From positions 69,501-133,500 of the forward strand of contig NZ_CP072348.1 in the NCBI RefSeq assembly GCF_018127925.1: a stretch of DNA of 64,000 nucleotides, given 5' to 3'. A program made the translations under genes and the position numbers. The DNA is from Prevotella melaninogenica (GTDB taxonomy: Bacteria > Bacteroidota > Bacteroidia > Bacteroidales > Bacteroidaceae). Under the pieces are notes generated by a model. The model was not told the DNA's origin, did not search any database, and saw nothing but the letters and a program-made list of their open reading frames with translations. This document shows positions 7,910 through 18,093 of this stretch, piece after piece. Numbering within the stretch: the first letter of the stretch is position 1; each line of letters begins with the position of its first letter.

Positions 7910-9694
7910 TTAATACTTTATAAATGGACGAAGATATTCGTCGTGTGGGTCTGGATCAAAACTATAAACCCAGCCACCATCTGTTATAATTAGCGGCTTA
8001 TAAGCATAGCCTGTTCTGTTTAATAGTGTACTCGTGTAGAAAGCTCTACGTTCCTGTTTCTTTCCACCTACTTGGATAAAAGCTAAATCCACAGTATTGT
8101 TATTGGGAGAAGTTCCTGATACTTGTATCATGGGTCGGTCATAAAGAGGAAATGTTCCCATTTGGCCACCACCCCAATTATTAATATGAAGACTTATATT
8201 ATTTACCCCCGGACCACCTGTATACATGAGGACATCAGTTAAGCTAGGGAGGAACCATTTTTTTCCGACAATGCTACCACTTAGCGTTTTACCAGCTGGT
8301 AATGTTGGAGTATACTGGGCTGCCGCATAGAAATAAATATAGCCGTCAATGTTACCCTTTATGGTTACACCATCAGCACTACCAGCTCCTTCCCAAGTGT
8401 ACTTATATCCGTCATCATTTGGGACATCAGTGTCTGTTCCCAATTCAGGAAACTCTACATAATGGTCATTGATGCCCGAATTACTTGCAGGAGGAGTAGT
8501 ACTAGGAGTAATAGGTGTATTCCAAATGTCGACTACATCAAGGGCTGCAGCCAGCTTCTTACTTTGGCTGACAACAACACCGATAGGAACCTTTGTGCCT
8601 CCACCGTAAATGGTTTCGGAGAGCAATCCTGTTGTTCCGTCATTCATCAGGTAAATAAAATTCTTGCGGAAAGTAATATTGATGAGATAAGATCCGTTAG
8701 GTTCAGTTTTTAATACTGGGCTTAAATTGAAACTGAGATTCTTTCCCGAGAAACTTTCTCCATATACAGTTAAACTTGACCATGGACCCGCTGTCGCATT
8801 CACCTTAGTAATATTAGCCCCTGGCAGGAGATATTCATAGTTCGACGAAGTAAGTCGGAAGCCATCATTATCCTCATGCTTAGTCCATGAACCGGAACCC
8901 AAAGACGGAAAATACCCTATAAAAGTCTTTGAGCCAGAACCACTCCAACTGTCATTAGCGAGATCATAAGTGGCTGCTGTGGGAATCTCATTATTGTTTA
9001 CTGCTGATAGTGACAGAGAACCGATACTCGTTGTTCCAAAGCCCCCATCCTTGTAAGCGGTAACTTTTACCCTGACACGTGACACTGCGTGACGCATCAC
9101 GAATGGTACCTGCTGCTTGTTGGGAGTTGCCGTAATGGTATAGTTATTAACACGACCTAACATGACATACTCTGAAGGATTGGTAATAGTCAGATTGTTA
9201 CCATTGCGAGTAAAGCTGCCACTACGATACAAAACAAAGTCATAATTACCTGGACTTAGTGAGATGGAATTATTTCCTCCTGAATTAGGAGTAAAGGAAC
9301 CACCTATAATAGAACCATTTATTTCTCCTTTGAATACACCACCCTGATAAGCGAGCATGGTATAGTTTCCATTTCCTATTGAGCGTGTCATGGTGGTAGC
9401 AGCACCAGATGATTGCTTCTCGGTGTCACGTTGGAGAACAACGTCTGCAACAATCCCGTTATCCATATTTACAAAGTTATGGCTGATTGTATCAGAACTG
9501 TTGGATACGGCACGCGTCTTTCCATTTCCTGTAGTAACCTCTTCGTTATAGTCGGCAAATGTTACAGGAAATGTTAGAGACTTAGATACATTGATAGTTC
9601 CTTCACTGTTTTCTAGATTTTCATCATTGGAACAGCTTGTAAATACTGAAAGTAAAATGGATAACACCATCCATAAATAATATTTCTTACTCAT
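7910..9694 (-). CDS. Fimbrillin-family surface lipoprotein (module 1)
   Basis: A 594-aa lipoprotein (signal SVFTSC, Cys at residue 20). The N-terminal half (about 35-380) shows the layout of Bacteroidales fimbrillin/Mfa-like proteins: ITFxVxF-type first strand, TRA motif after an S/T-rich segment, FVMRHAVSRVRVKVTA and an FIGYFPS-type strand. The C-terminal third starts near VVDIWNTP and contains KKWFLPSLTDVLMYTG and AFYTSTLLNRTGYAY, ending LRPF. These are degenerate counterparts of the LPS...YWSS...RPV signature of C-type-lectin/FISUMP tails. Its stop is GC-normal, so no diversification signature is seen here. It follows the 75-aa peptide by 33 bases. A role as adhesin or minor pilin is inferred. 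Confidence 0.8.
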   Translation of the reverse strand: MSKKYYLWMVLSILLSVFTSCSNDENLENSEGTINVSKSLTFPVTFADYNEEVTTGNGKTRAVSNSSDTISHNFVNMDNGIVADVVLQRDTEKQSSGAATTMTRSIGNGNYTMLAYQGGVFKGEINGSIIGGSFTPNSGGNNSISLSPGNYDFVLYRSGSFTRNGNNLTITNPSEYVMLGRVNNYTITATPNKQQVPFVMRHAVSRVRVKVTAYKDGGFGTTSIGSLSLSAVNNNEIPTAATYDLANDSWSGSGSKTFIGYFPSLGSGSWTKHEDNDGFRLTSSNYEYLLPGANITKVNATAGPWSSLTVYGESFSGKNLSFNLSPVLKTEPNGSYLINITFRKNFIYLMNDGTTGLLSETIYGGGTKVPIGVVVSQSKKLAAALDVVDIWNTPITPSTTPPASNSGINDHYVEFPELGTDTDVPNDDGYKYTWEGAGSADGVTIKGNIDGYIYFYAAAQYTPTLPAGKTLSGSIVGKKWFLPSLTDVLMYTGGPGVNNISLHINNWGGGQMGTFPLYDRPMIQVSGTSPNNNTVDLAFIQVGGKKQERRAFYTSTLLNRTGYAYKPLIITDGGWVYSFDPDPHDEYLRPFIKY

Positions 9695-9727
9695 CTTTAT
9701 TGTCTTTTAAAGTTCTTTTTTATAAAA

Positions 9728-9955
9728 TTATTCTTCATTCCAAGAAGGCTGTTGCTTTGCAGGAGCAAGTCCTGTTCCATCACCAATAATGACACCTCCC
9801 TCATGTGTTTGCTCTCCTCCCCAAGGAGCTTCCGATGATGCACTTGGGTTTGGAGTTACAGAAACACAAAGGGGACCTTCTGCGCATACAGGTATAACAT
9901 TGCATGTCGGTTGGCTGTACGCTAATTTCTCTAGTTGTTTTTTCTTCATATTCAT
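9728..9955 (-). CDS. Small precursor-like peptide (module 1)
   Basis: A 75-aa basic-to-acidic small protein. It starts MNMKKKQ, has the core YSQPTCNVIPVCAEGPLC, and then a Gly/Pro/Ser-rich tail. Start at 9955 gives an ATGA overlap with the extended reading frame of the leader ORF; a start two codons later (9949) is also possible. The core pattern Y..P...Vi.V..EG.L matches the 68-aa peptide at 53267-53473, which likewise precedes a fimbrillin-like gene by about 33 bases. No lipobox or classical signal peptide is visible. Function unknown; the pattern is common in small Bacteroidales proteins upstream of surface genes. Confidence 0.75.
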   Translation of the reverse strand: MNMKKKQLEKLAYSQPTCNVIPVCAEGPLCVSVTPNPSASSEAPWGGEQTHEGGVIIGDGTGLAPAKQQPSWNEE

Positions 9956-10029
9956 TCTCTAATTATATGTGATAAAAATGTGATTAAATTGTTTCTTATT
10001 TGAATTTTAAGATAAATGCAAAATGGCAC

Positions 10030-10068
10030 AAAAAAGCGAACAAAGGAAACTCCGTGAAGTCCTTTGTT
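10030..10068 (-). terminator. Predicted attenuator hairpin, module 1 leader
   Basis: On the minus strand AACAAAGGA (10068-10060) pairs perfectly with TCCTTTGTT (10047-10039) around a 12-base loop, followed by CGC and TTTTTT (10035-10030). This is an intrinsic-terminator layout placed between the promoter and the first structural gene. It lies within the extended frame of the leader ORF. Confidence 0.75.
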
Positions 10069-10130
10069 TACAACGGTTACGCCACGCTTCGCGCGCGCGT
10101 AAGATGAAAGAAAAAAAGTATGATTAAACG

Positions 10131-10253
<123 letters not shown>

Positions 10254-10297
10254 AGCTTTATTATTCTGATATGTTAATGCTAAATTGTTCACGGCTG

Positions 10298-10305
10298 CAA
10301 AGGTA
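10298..10305 (-). promoter_or_regulatory. Promoter -7 box of module 1
   Basis: TACCTTTG on the minus strand matches TAnnTTTG. The predicted start near 10291 leaves a leader of about 335 bases before the 75-aa peptide. A clear -33 TTTG is not seen. Confidence 0.65.
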
Positions 10306-10392
10306 CGGATAAAATCTTAAATAAAAGAAAGAAGTAGTCCTCAATTTTATAAAGTTTCGCAATAAACCTGTTCTTATTCGGCTAAAAAAGCG

Positions 10393-10400
10393 TAACTTTG
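10393..10400 (+). promoter_or_regulatory. Promoter -7 box of glyS
   Basis: TAACTTTG ends 30 bases before the glyS ATG. It is divergent from the module 1 promoter 90 bp away. Confidence 0.65.
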
Positions 10401-10430
10401 CGACAAAAATTAAGGTATAAATAGATAATT

Positions 10431-11978
10431 ATGGCACAAGAGGATGTTTTCAAGAAGATTGTAAGCCACTGTAAAGAGTATGGTTTCGTCTTCCCAAGTA
10501 GTGATATTTATGATGGTTTAGCAGCTGTTTATGACTACGGTCAGAATGGTGTTGAGCTGAAAAACAATATCAAGCAGTATTGGTGGCAGTCAATGGTATT
10601 GCTACATAGCAATATTGTTGGTATCGATGCCTCTATCTTTATGCACCCTACCGTATGGAAAGCAAGTGGCCACGTTGATGCTTTCAACGACCCATTGATT
10701 GACAACCGCGATTCAAAGAAGCGTTATCGTGCTGATAACCTCATTGAGGATCAGATTGGTAAATACGAGGAGAAGATAGAGAAGGAAGTAGCTAAGGCTG
10801 CTAAGAAGTTCGGCGAGTCTTTCGATGAGGCTAAGTTCCGTGAGACCAATCCACGTGTTCTTGAAAATCAGAAGAAGCGTGACGACCTTCATGCACGCTA
10901 TACTGAGGCTATGCAAGGACCAGACTTGGAGGCTTTGAAGCAGATTATTCTCGATGAGGGTATTGTAGATCCAATCAGTGGTACAACTAACTGGACAGAC
11001 GTTCGTCAGTTTAATCTTATGTTCTCTACTGAGGTAGGTGCATCTGCTGATGCTACTAACAAGATTTATCTGCGCCCAGAGACAGCGCAGGGTATCTTCG
11101 TAAACTTCCTCAACGTACAGAAGACTGGTCGTATGAAGTTGCCTTTCGGTATTTGTCAGATTGGTAAGGCATTCCGTAACGAGATTGTTGCACGTCAGTT
11201 TGTCTTCCGTATGCGTGAGTTCGAACAGATGGAGATGCAGTTCTTCTGCCAGCCAGGAACCGAGATGAAGTGGTTTGAATACTGGAAGAAGCATCGTTTG
11301 GCATGGCACGAGGGGCTTGGTATGGGTGATGATAACTATCGTTTCCATGACCACGAGAAGTTGGCTCACTATGCTAATGCTGCAACAGATATCGAGTTCC
11401 ATATGCCATTCGGCTTCAAGGAGGTTGAGGGTATTCACTCACGTACTAACTTTGACCTTTCTCAGCATGAGAAGTACTCTGGTCGTCAGGTAAAGTATTT
11501 CGATCCAGAGCGCAATGAGAACTACACTCCATACGTAGTAGAAACATCTATTGGTGTTGACCGTATGTTCCTTTCTGTTATGTGTCACAGCTATACAGAG
11601 GAGGCATTGGAGAACGGTTCAAGTCGTGTTGTCTTGAAGTTGCCAGAGCCATTGGCACCTGTTAAGTGTGCAGTTCTTCCTTTGGTTAACAAGGATGGTC
11701 TGCCAGAGAAGGCACAGGAGATTGTGAATAGTCTGAAGTTCCATTTTAATACACATATGGAGGCTAAGGATTCTATCGGTAAGCGTTACCGTCGTCAGGA
11801 TGCTATTGGTACTCCTTTCTGTGTGACAGTAGATGGCGATACTTTGGCAGACAACACAGTTACATTGCGTTATCGTGACTCTATGAAGCAGGAGCGTGTA
11901 CCAGTTGAGAAGCTGCGTGAGATTATTGAAGATCGCGTATCTATCACTGCTCTACTGAAGAAGATTGATATTGACTAA
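10431..11978 (+). CDS. glyS: Glycyl-tRNA synthetase (single-chain type)
   Basis: A 515-aa class II aminoacyl-tRNA synthetase of the homodimeric archaeal/eukaryotic type that Bacteroidetes use. Visible elements: an N-terminal segment EYGFVFPSSDIYDGLAAVYDYG, motif 2 region FRNEIVARQFVFRMREFEQMEMQFF, the glycine-specific SRTNFDLSQHEKYSG, and motif 3 GVDRMFLSVM. The anticodon-binding domain follows (about 410-515). It charges tRNA-Gly in the cytoplasm. It is a single gene with its own promoter; the next gene is 111 bases downstream. Confidence 0.95.
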   Translation: MAQEDVFKKIVSHCKEYGFVFPSSDIYDGLAAVYDYGQNGVELKNNIKQYWWQSMVLLHSNIVGIDASIFMHPTVWKASGHVDAFNDPLIDNRDSKKRYRADNLIEDQIGKYEEKIEKEVAKAAKKFGESFDEAKFRETNPRVLENQKKRDDLHARYTEAMQGPDLEALKQIILDEGIVDPISGTTNWTDVRQFNLMFSTEVGASADATNKIYLRPETAQGIFVNFLNVQKTGRMKLPFGICQIGKAFRNEIVARQFVFRMREFEQMEMQFFCQPGTEMKWFEYWKKHRLAWHEGLGMGDDNYRFHDHEKLAHYANAATDIEFHMPFGFKEVEGIHSRTNFDLSQHEKYSGRQVKYFDPERNENYTPYVVETSIGVDRMFLSVMCHSYTEEALENGSSRVVLKLPEPLAPVKCAVLPLVNKDGLPEKAQEIVNSLKFHFNTHMEAKDSIGKRYRRQDAIGTPFCVTVDGDTLADNTVTLRYRDSMKQERVPVEKLREIIEDRVSITALLKKIDID

Positions 11979-12089
11979 TTAAAAGAAGGATAGCTGAGTC
12001 GGCTTTTTAGATTCTAATAGAGTATCAAAGTTCTCTATTGTTTCTAATAATCCCACTCCGCTATCCCTTTCCGATTTAAATAAAAGACT

Positions 12090-12785
12090 ATGACAAAGAA
12101 AATAAAGATGCTTATTCGTCGTGCTGCAAGTGTCTTCTGCTTGGGCGGAATGCTGCTTTCTGCAGGTCTCTTTACCTCTTGTACGGAGAAAGATAACACT
12201 GTAGAGGAGTTTACTAATTGGCAGTCGAAGAACGAAACTTATTGGAATAAGCTTTATACTGCGACACAGCAGAAAATTAAGAGTGGGGACACCTCTTGGA
12301 AGATAATACTTAATTATACTTTCCAAAATCAGAAACAGACTTCTGGTTCTGCACTTACTTATAGTCCTGAGGATTATATCATTGCACATGTAGAGCAGGC
12401 TGGATCAGGCACAGCAAGTCCGTTGTATTCTGATTCTGTGTCTATGCACTATATGGGCCGACTGATTCCATCTACAACTTACACGGCTGGGCTTATCTTT
12501 GATAAGTCATGGTCAAGCGATACTTTTAATGCAGCAACATCTCGTCCGAATCATAGTTACATAGGTCTTAGTTATGATTCTAAGGGGAAACCGATAAGTC
12601 TTGTAGATGGTTTTACGACTGCTTTGATGTCAATGCATCGTGGTGACCATTGGACAGTATATATCCCTTATCAGTTGGGTTATGGTGCGAGTGCTTCGGG
12701 TATAGTGCCAGCTTACTCAACGCTTATCTTCGACTTACGATTGGTTGATTTCTCTCACCCTGGTACAAAGTTGAAGGATTCATAA
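12090..12785 (+). CDS. FKBP-type peptidyl-prolyl isomerase lipoprotein
   Basis: A 231-aa lipoprotein (basic N-terminus, hydrophobic core, LFTSC lipobox with Cys at residue 31). The C-terminal half is an FKBP domain: SVSMHYMGRLI (first strand after the flap), IFDKSW, LVDGFTTALMSMHRGDHWTVYIPYQLGYGASASG and FDLRLVDF all match the family, with the tyrosines, Phe-Asp and Trp of the active pocket. It likely assists folding of exported proteins in the periplasm. FKBP lipoproteins of this layout are common in Bacteroidales. Confidence 0.88.
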   Translation: MTKKIKMLIRRAASVFCLGGMLLSAGLFTSCTEKDNTVEEFTNWQSKNETYWNKLYTATQQKIKSGDTSWKIILNYTFQNQKQTSGSALTYSPEDYIIAHVEQAGSGTASPLYSDSVSMHYMGRLIPSTTYTAGLIFDKSWSSDTFNAATSRPNHSYIGLSYDSKGKPISLVDGFTTALMSMHRGDHWTVYIPYQLGYGASASGIVPAYSTLIFDLRLVDFSHPGTKLKDS

Positions 12786-12843
12786 ATAAAGGTGTATTGT
12801 CATAGCCTTTTTGAAAGGTCTGAATGACCTTTATTCTTATAGG

Positions 12844-12915
12844 TAGGGACACAAGTTCCCGTGTGTTCGACTCAATAATAGCAGTGAACAGATGGGAGCA
12901 AGGTCCCTATTTTAC
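12844..12915 (+). terminator. Possible terminator after the FKBP gene
   Basis: tagggac (12844-12850) and gtcccta (12903-12909) can pair around a structured loop that itself contains gggacacaagttccc-like symmetry; the right arm runs into ttttactttt. Confidence 0.4.
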
Positions 12916-13021
12916 TTTTAAGAATTTGGTATTCATAGTTAGAGCCTTTTGTTTACTATCTTTCTTTAAGCTCTCATTATTTTTTATTCAGTTTTTCATT
13001 TATTCCAAATTATAGTTTCCT

Positions 13022-14443
13022 GTGCGTATATCCTTTAGTAAGTCTGTTACTGAAAGTCTTCTTGCCAAGATTCGTAGTGGTGAGATGATGAGCAGGAATG
13101 AGAAGTTTAATCTCATTATCCAACTCAGTATCCCATCTATCTTAGCGCAGGTGACGACAGTGCTAATGTTCTATATTGATGCGGGAATGGTGGGTTCGCT
13201 GGGTGCAGAACCATCAGCAGCTATTGGACTTGTTGAACCAGCGACATGGCTTTTCTTCTCTTTAGTGAGTGCAGTGACAATGGGTTTTTCTGTTCAGGTA
13301 GCTCACTTTATTGGCGCTAACGACTTTGCAAAGGCGCGTGCAGTGATGCGTCATGGTTATACTTTCGGACTATGCTTTGCGTTGTTTTTATTGCTGATAA
13401 CTTTTCTTATCGGTTCTCGCCTTCCTGTATGGTTGGGTGGTGGTGCTGATATCCAACATGATGCAACTGTTTACTTCCTTATCTTCTCTCTAATTATTCC
13501 CTTCCACCTTATTGAATATATGTCGGCAGCTATGCTGAAGGTGTCGGGTGATATGCGTCGTCCGAGTTTTATGGCGATATTAATGTGTGTGTTGGATGTG
13601 ATTTTCAATTACTTCTTTATTTTTCCTACACGCACAGTTTCACTTTTAGGGGTAGAGATGACGATGCCAGGTTTGGGTGAAGGAGTGGCAGGTGCAGCTC
13701 TCGGAAGTCTTTTATCCTTCGTTTGTGTAGCACTTCCATTGGCTTATTATGCAATCTTTCGCAGTCCTATCTTAGCTTGGAAACAGGATGTTGAGCGTTT
13801 TGTGTGGCGTTGGCAATATATATGGAATGCAATGAAGATTGGTGCACCGATGGCATTACAATATCTTCTGATGAATGGTGCGCAACTTGTTTCGACAATG
13901 ATTGTAGCCCCTTTGGGTAATATCGCTATTGCTGCTCATTCGTTTGCTATTACCGCAGAGAGTCTCTGCTATATGCCAGGGCATGGTATTAGTGAGGCTG
14001 CCACAACATTGGTGGGGCAGAGTGTTGGGGCAGATAGGCGTGATCTTCATCGTAGTTTTGCGTGGATGACTGTGTCGCTTGGTATGGTAGTCATGGCATT
14101 TATGGGTGTTGTGATGTATATCTTTGCTCCAGAAATGATTGGCCTATTGTCTCCTGTGGCTGATATCCAGGTTTTGGGAACTTCTGTTCTTCGTATTGAA
14201 GCCTTTGCCGAACCATTCTTTGCTGCAGCTATTGTTGCTTATAGTGTCTGTATAGGAGCAGGCGATACGCTGAAGCCATCCTTAATAAACTTGGGTAGTA
14301 TGTGGCTTATCCGTCTGACCTTGGCTTATGCACTGGCAACGCAGTACGGTCTTCGTGGTGTCTGGTTTGCTATGGCTGTTGAACTTTCTCTCCGTGGAAT
14401 GATGTTTATCTTCTATCTTTTTAGGCGTCTTAGAGAAACATAA
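13022..14443 (+). CDS. MATE family efflux transporter
   Basis: A 473-aa polytopic membrane protein of the multidrug and toxin extrusion family. Twelve hydrophobic segments are apparent in two six-helix halves; typical motifs include SIPSILAQVTTVLMFYIDAGMVGSLGA in helix 1-2, AAMLKVSGDMRRPSF and GHGISEAATTLVGQSVGA. It should export cationic compounds using an ion gradient. The annotated frame starts at a GTG; the in-frame ATG at 13085 (MMSRNEKFN) just before the first conserved residues is a plausible alternative start, and I cannot decide between them. Confidence 0.9.
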   Translation: MRISFSKSVTESLLAKIRSGEMMSRNEKFNLIIQLSIPSILAQVTTVLMFYIDAGMVGSLGAEPSAAIGLVEPATWLFFSLVSAVTMGFSVQVAHFIGANDFAKARAVMRHGYTFGLCFALFLLLITFLIGSRLPVWLGGGADIQHDATVYFLIFSLIIPFHLIEYMSAAMLKVSGDMRRPSFMAILMCVLDVIFNYFFIFPTRTVSLLGVEMTMPGLGEGVAGAALGSLLSFVCVALPLAYYAIFRSPILAWKQDVERFVWRWQYIWNAMKIGAPMALQYLLMNGAQLVSTMIVAPLGNIAIAAHSFAITAESLCYMPGHGISEAATTLVGQSVGADRRDLHRSFAWMTVSLGMVVMAFMGVVMYIFAPEMIGLLSPVADIQVLGTSVLRIEAFAEPFFAAAIVAYSVCIGAGDTLKPSLINLGSMWLIRLTLAYALATQYGLRGVWFAMAVELSLRGMMFIFYLFRRLRET

Positions 14444-14769
14444 TACGTTGTTATGTTATAAAGATATGTTATATATAATAAGGTAAAAGAGCATAACTAT
14501 ACCAAGTTGTTATATTATATAAGGTAAGAAAAAGTTTCTTTTATTTATTGTCTAAACACCATTTTCTGAGAGAATAATAAAGTTTTGAATAACTGCTTTT
14601 GACATATTTTATTGCCCAAAAGTGTGAAAAAGATGTTGAAAAAGCACTTTTTTACTAAATAATTAGAATTTTTTCGATGAAATTATGTAGTCTATTCAAA
14701 AAAAGTACTATCTTTGCAAACCGAATATAAATAAGTCGCTAAAATTAACAGAATTAATATTAAGCATTT
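14444..14769. other. AT-rich intergenic region with OmpA promoter
   Basis: No ORF is credible. The region contains TATCTTTG at 14709-14716, a good -7 box 53 bases before the OmpA-like gene, and two related AT-rich stretches beginning gttgttat (about 14450 and 14508). Nothing else is recognised. Confidence 0.6.
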
Positions 14770-15852
14770 ATGAAAAAGTTTTTGATTGCACTTTCGATGC
14801 TCGCTATGGGTATCACAAGTACACAGGCTCAGGTAGCTTACGAGAAGGCTAAGGCATTTGACAACATTTACCTCGGTGTAGAGGGTGGTGTTACTGGTCC
14901 TCTTAATTTTAATCATTTTGCTCCAGTTAACGCTGCAGCTGGTCTTAAGCTCGGTAAGCAGTTTAGCCCAGTTTATGGTGCAAACCTCGAGGGTCTCGCA
15001 TTCTTCGGTGATAACCGTTGGCAGACTGGTTCTTTAGGTTTCTCTCACAGTCACACTATTGTTCGTGCCATCAACCTCGGTTTGAACGGTACTATCAACT
15101 TCACAAACCTTTTCTGCGAGTACAACCCAGATCGTCGTTTCGAGGTAGGTGCTGAGGCAGGTATCGGTTATTGGATCACTTACGGTGACAAGCACATCAT
15201 TCAGACTAATAACACTGGTGATGATACAGAGTTGACAGCTAAGACTGGTCTTACTTTCGCTTACAACCTCGGTGAGAAGAGAGATTGGCAGCTTTATGTA
15301 GAGCCGGCTGTTCTCTGGAACCTTACACACGGTCCTGGCGATGCTATTCAGTTCGGTAAGCAGGCTGCTCAGCTTGGTCTCTTCGTAGGTCTTAACTACA
15401 AGTTCAAGACTTCTAACGGTACACACAACTTCAAGGTATGGAATGTTGGTGAGTTGAACGATGAGATTAACTCTCTCCGTGATCAGCTTAATGCTAAGCC
15501 AAAGGAGGTTGTTAAGGAGGTTGTTAAGGAAGTTGTTAAGGAGGTTCCTGTACAGACAGCTCAGACTCTCTGCATTGACAACTTGGTATTCGTAACATTC
15601 GCTCAGGGTAAGTACTTCCTCACAAACGAGGCTAAGAAGGCTCTTGATGATGTTAAGGCAGGTCGTCACGTACAGATTGTAGGTACAGCTTCTCCAGAGG
15701 GTCCAAAGGCACTCAACGATCGCCTCTCTCAGAACCGTGCAGACGTTGTTGCTAAGTATCTCCAGAGCCGTGGTGTCATCGTTGATGAAGCTAAGGGTCA
15801 GGGTGTACAGGGCGTAACTTCTAACCGTTTGGCTGTTGTTTACGTTAAGTAA
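14770..15852 (+). CDS. OmpA family outer-membrane protein
   Basis: A 360-aa major-OMP-like protein. Signal peptide residues 1-20 (TQAQ-V), an N-terminal barrel (about 30-220) ending in GLNYKF, and a helical linker with three tandem VVKEV repeats (about 240-262). The C-terminal OmpA/MotB peptidoglycan-binding domain (about 268-360) has the TASPEGPKALNDRLSQNRADVV segment, matching the usual GHTDxxG...LSxxRAxxV motif. It should tie the outer membrane to peptidoglycan. Codon use is strongly biased, as in highly expressed genes. It has its own promoter (14709-14716) and terminator (15903-15940). Confidence 0.93.
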   Translation: MKKFLIALSMLAMGITSTQAQVAYEKAKAFDNIYLGVEGGVTGPLNFNHFAPVNAAAGLKLGKQFSPVYGANLEGLAFFGDNRWQTGSLGFSHSHTIVRAINLGLNGTINFTNLFCEYNPDRRFEVGAEAGIGYWITYGDKHIIQTNNTGDDTELTAKTGLTFAYNLGEKRDWQLYVEPAVLWNLTHGPGDAIQFGKQAAQLGLFVGLNYKFKTSNGTHNFKVWNVGELNDEINSLRDQLNAKPKEVVKEVVKEVVKEVPVQTAQTLCIDNLVFVTFAQGKYFLTNEAKKALDDVKAGRHVQIVGTASPEGPKALNDRLSQNRADVVAKYLQSRGVIVDEAKGQGVQGVTSNRLAVVYVK

Positions 15853-15902
15853 TTAAGCTACCAATTAGCTAACCTTAATAAGGTTGGTTGACTGAAATAA
15901 TA

Positions 15903-15940
15903 AACAGGGATGAATCTTTAAGGTTTGTCCCTGTTTTTTA
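15903..15940 (+). terminator. Terminator of the OmpA-like gene
   Basis: aacaggga (15903-15910) and tccctgtt (15928-15935) form a stem followed by a T-tract. Confidence 0.85.
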
Positions 15941-16093
15941 TGTCTTATTTTTATTCGTTTCTTACCTAATTATACTTTATTTATCTGTGTAAGAAAAAAT
16001 ATATCGAGCTGTGAAACAGAGCTTCATTTGTAAATTAGACCATAAATAATAGAATACATCTCTGTTTTATTTTGCCCTTTAATCTATTTAGCG

Positions 16094-16101
16094 TACCTTT
16101 G
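16094..16101 (+). promoter_or_regulatory. Promoter -7 box of dxs
   Basis: TACCTTTG matches TAnnTTTG. Transcription would begin near 16108, so the first possible codon in the frame (TTG at 16104) would not be in the mRNA; this decides for the ATG at 16125. Confidence 0.7.
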
Positions 16102-16124
16102 CATTGGTTTCATGTTATTTGATA

Positions 16125-18044
16125 ATGTCAAAGGAAAATAGATTCGACCTTTTAAATAAAATACAATCGCCTGCAGACTTGCGTAAGCTTTCTTTGGATG
16201 ATTTGCCAAAGTTATGTCAGCAGTTGCGGAAGGATATCATAGAAGAGGTTGCCGTTAATCCAGGTCATCTTGGCTCCAGCTTAGGTGCAACTGAAATAAC
16301 GGTGGCGTGCCACTATGTTTTTAATACTCCAGAAGATCGTATCGTATGGGATGTCGGTCATCAAGCATACGGCCATAAGATTTTGACGGGTCGTCGTGAG
16401 AAATTCTGTAATAACCGTAAGTTAAATGGTTTGATGCCATTCCCTTCTCCTTTTGAGAGCGAGTATGATACCTTTACTTGTGGACATGCCTCTAACTCTA
16501 TCTCGGCTGCCTTGGGCATGGCTGTTGCTTCTAACCTTACGAAGCAGCATCGTCATGTCGTTGCTATTATTGGCGATGGAGCCATGAGTGGTGGTTTGGC
16601 TTTCGAGGGTCTGAACAATGTTTCCAGCCAACCTAATGACTTACTTATCATTCTTAATGACAATGATATGTCTATTGATAGGGCAGTGGGTGGTATGGAA
16701 CAGTACTTGTTGAAGCTTGATACCAACGAGACATACAATCGTTTACGCTTCAAGGCGTCACAATGGTTGCATGATAAAGGCTTATTGAATGATGAACGTC
16801 GAAAGGGTTTACTGCGTTTTAACAATGCTCTTAAGTCAGCCTTAGCACATCAGCAGAATATGTTCGAAGGTATGAATATTCGTTACTTCGGACCTTTTGA
16901 TGGGAATAATGTTGAAGAGTTGGTTCGTATTCTTCGTCAGTTGAAGGATATGAAGGGACCAAAGTTACTTCATTTACACACCAAGAAGGGTAAGGGATAT
17001 GAACCTGCTGAGAAGAGTGCTACGGTATGGCATGCTCCAGGTAAGTTTGATCCAGAGACGGGTAAGCGTATAGTGCAAGATTGCAGTAATGAACCTCCAA
17101 AGTTCCAAGATGTATTTGGAAAGACATTGTTAGAATTGGCAAAGAAGAATCCTCGTATTGTAGGTGTCACACCAGCTATGCCGACGGGTTGTTCTATGAA
17201 TATAATGATGAAGGCTATGCCTGACCGTACCTTTGATGTTGGTATTGCTGAGGCGCATGCAGTCACTTTCTCAGCTGGTATGGCAAAGGATGGTTTGCAG
17301 CCTTTCTGTAATATCTATAGTGCCTTCTCACAGCGTGCATATGATAGTATTATCCACGATGCAGCTATACTTAACCTTCCTGTAGTCCTTTGTTTGGACC
17401 GTGCTGGATTGGTAGGTGAAGATGGTGCGACGCATCATGGTGCTTTTGATATGGCTTTCTTGCGTCCAATCCCTAATCTTACGATAGCTTCTCCGATGGA
17501 TGAACGTGAACTTCGTAGATTGATGTACACGGCACAGTTGCCTGATAAGGGAACTTTTGTGATTCGTTATCCACGTGGTAATGGTGTTTTAACTGATTGG
17601 GAGTGTCCTCTGAAAGAGATAGAGGTAGGAACAGGACGTCGTCTTCATGATGGCTGGGATGTTGCTGTATTGAGTATCGGACCTATTGGTAATGATGTTG
17701 AAAAGGCTATAAAACTGATAGAGAGTGCTGAATCTCCAAAAACAGAAGGTCATTGTCCATCAATCGCACACTATGATATGCGTTTCTTGAAACCATTAGA
17801 CGATAAACTTCTTGAAGAGGTTGCAAGTCGTTTCTCACGCATCATAACGATAGAAGATGGTGTACGTAATGGTGGATTGGGTTCTGCTGTTACAGAGTGG
17901 ATGAGCGATCATGGCTATACACCACAGATAACTCGTATGGGTATGCCTGACCATTTTGTAGAGCAGGGAACGGTACAACAGCTACGTGAAATCTGTGGAA
18001 TAGATCTTGAAAGTATCAAGAAAGAGCTAATTAAGGCTAACTGA
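16125..18044 (+). CDS. dxs: 1-deoxy-D-xylulose-5-phosphate synthase
   Basis: A 639-aa thiamin-diphosphate enzyme that condenses pyruvate and glyceraldehyde 3-phosphate in the first step of the MEP isoprenoid pathway. The thiamin-diphosphate motif is GDGAMSGG...NDNDMSI (about 145-185). The N-terminal [17 protein letters not shown] and the transketolase pyrimidine domain [34 protein letters not shown] are textbook DXS. The C-terminal domain (about 510-639) is complete. The start is placed at ATG 16125 (MSKENRF). trkA follows after 49 bases and trkH 2 bases later, so the three may be one operon. Confidence 0.95.
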   Translation: MSKENRFDLLNKIQSPADLRKLSLDDLPKLCQQLRKDIIEEVAVNPGHLGSSLGATEITVACHYVFNTPEDRIVWDVGHQAYGHKILTGRREKFCNNRKLNGLMPFPSPFESEYDTFTCGHASNSISAALGMAVASNLTKQHRHVVAIIGDGAMSGGLAFEGLNNVSSQPNDLLIILNDNDMSIDRAVGGMEQYLLKLDTNETYNRLRFKASQWLHDKGLLNDERRKGLLRFNNALKSALAHQQNMFEGMNIRYFGPFDGNNVEELVRILRQLKDMKGPKLLHLHTKKGKGYEPAEKSATVWHAPGKFDPETGKRIVQDCSNEPPKFQDVFGKTLLELAKKNPRIVGVTPAMPTGCSMNIMMKAMPDRTFDVGIAEAHAVTFSAGMAKDGLQPFCNIYSAFSQRAYDSIIHDAAILNLPVVLCLDRAGLVGEDGATHHGAFDMAFLRPIPNLTIASPMDERELRRLMYTAQLPDKGTFVIRYPRGNGVLTDWECPLKEIEVGTGRRLHDGWDVAVLSIGPIGNDVEKAIKLIESAESPKTEGHCPSIAHYDMRFLKPLDDKLLEEVASRFSRIITIEDGVRNGGLGSAVTEWMSDHGYTPQITRMGMPDHFVEQGTVQQLREICGIDLESIKKELIKAN

Positions 18045-18093
18045 TAATTTTTCACTTACGCCTCACCATCGTTCAAACGAAAAAGAAAAAGAA

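Noticed and set aside
7910-9694. DGR variable repeat in the module 1 lipoprotein
   Set aside because: The 3' end has normal base composition without NNC bias, although the protein tail is distantly related to the module 2 tail.
16104-16124. TTG at 16104 as the start of dxs
   Set aside because: It lies upstream of the transcription start predicted from the TACCTTTG box; the ATG at 16125 gives the normal family N-terminus.
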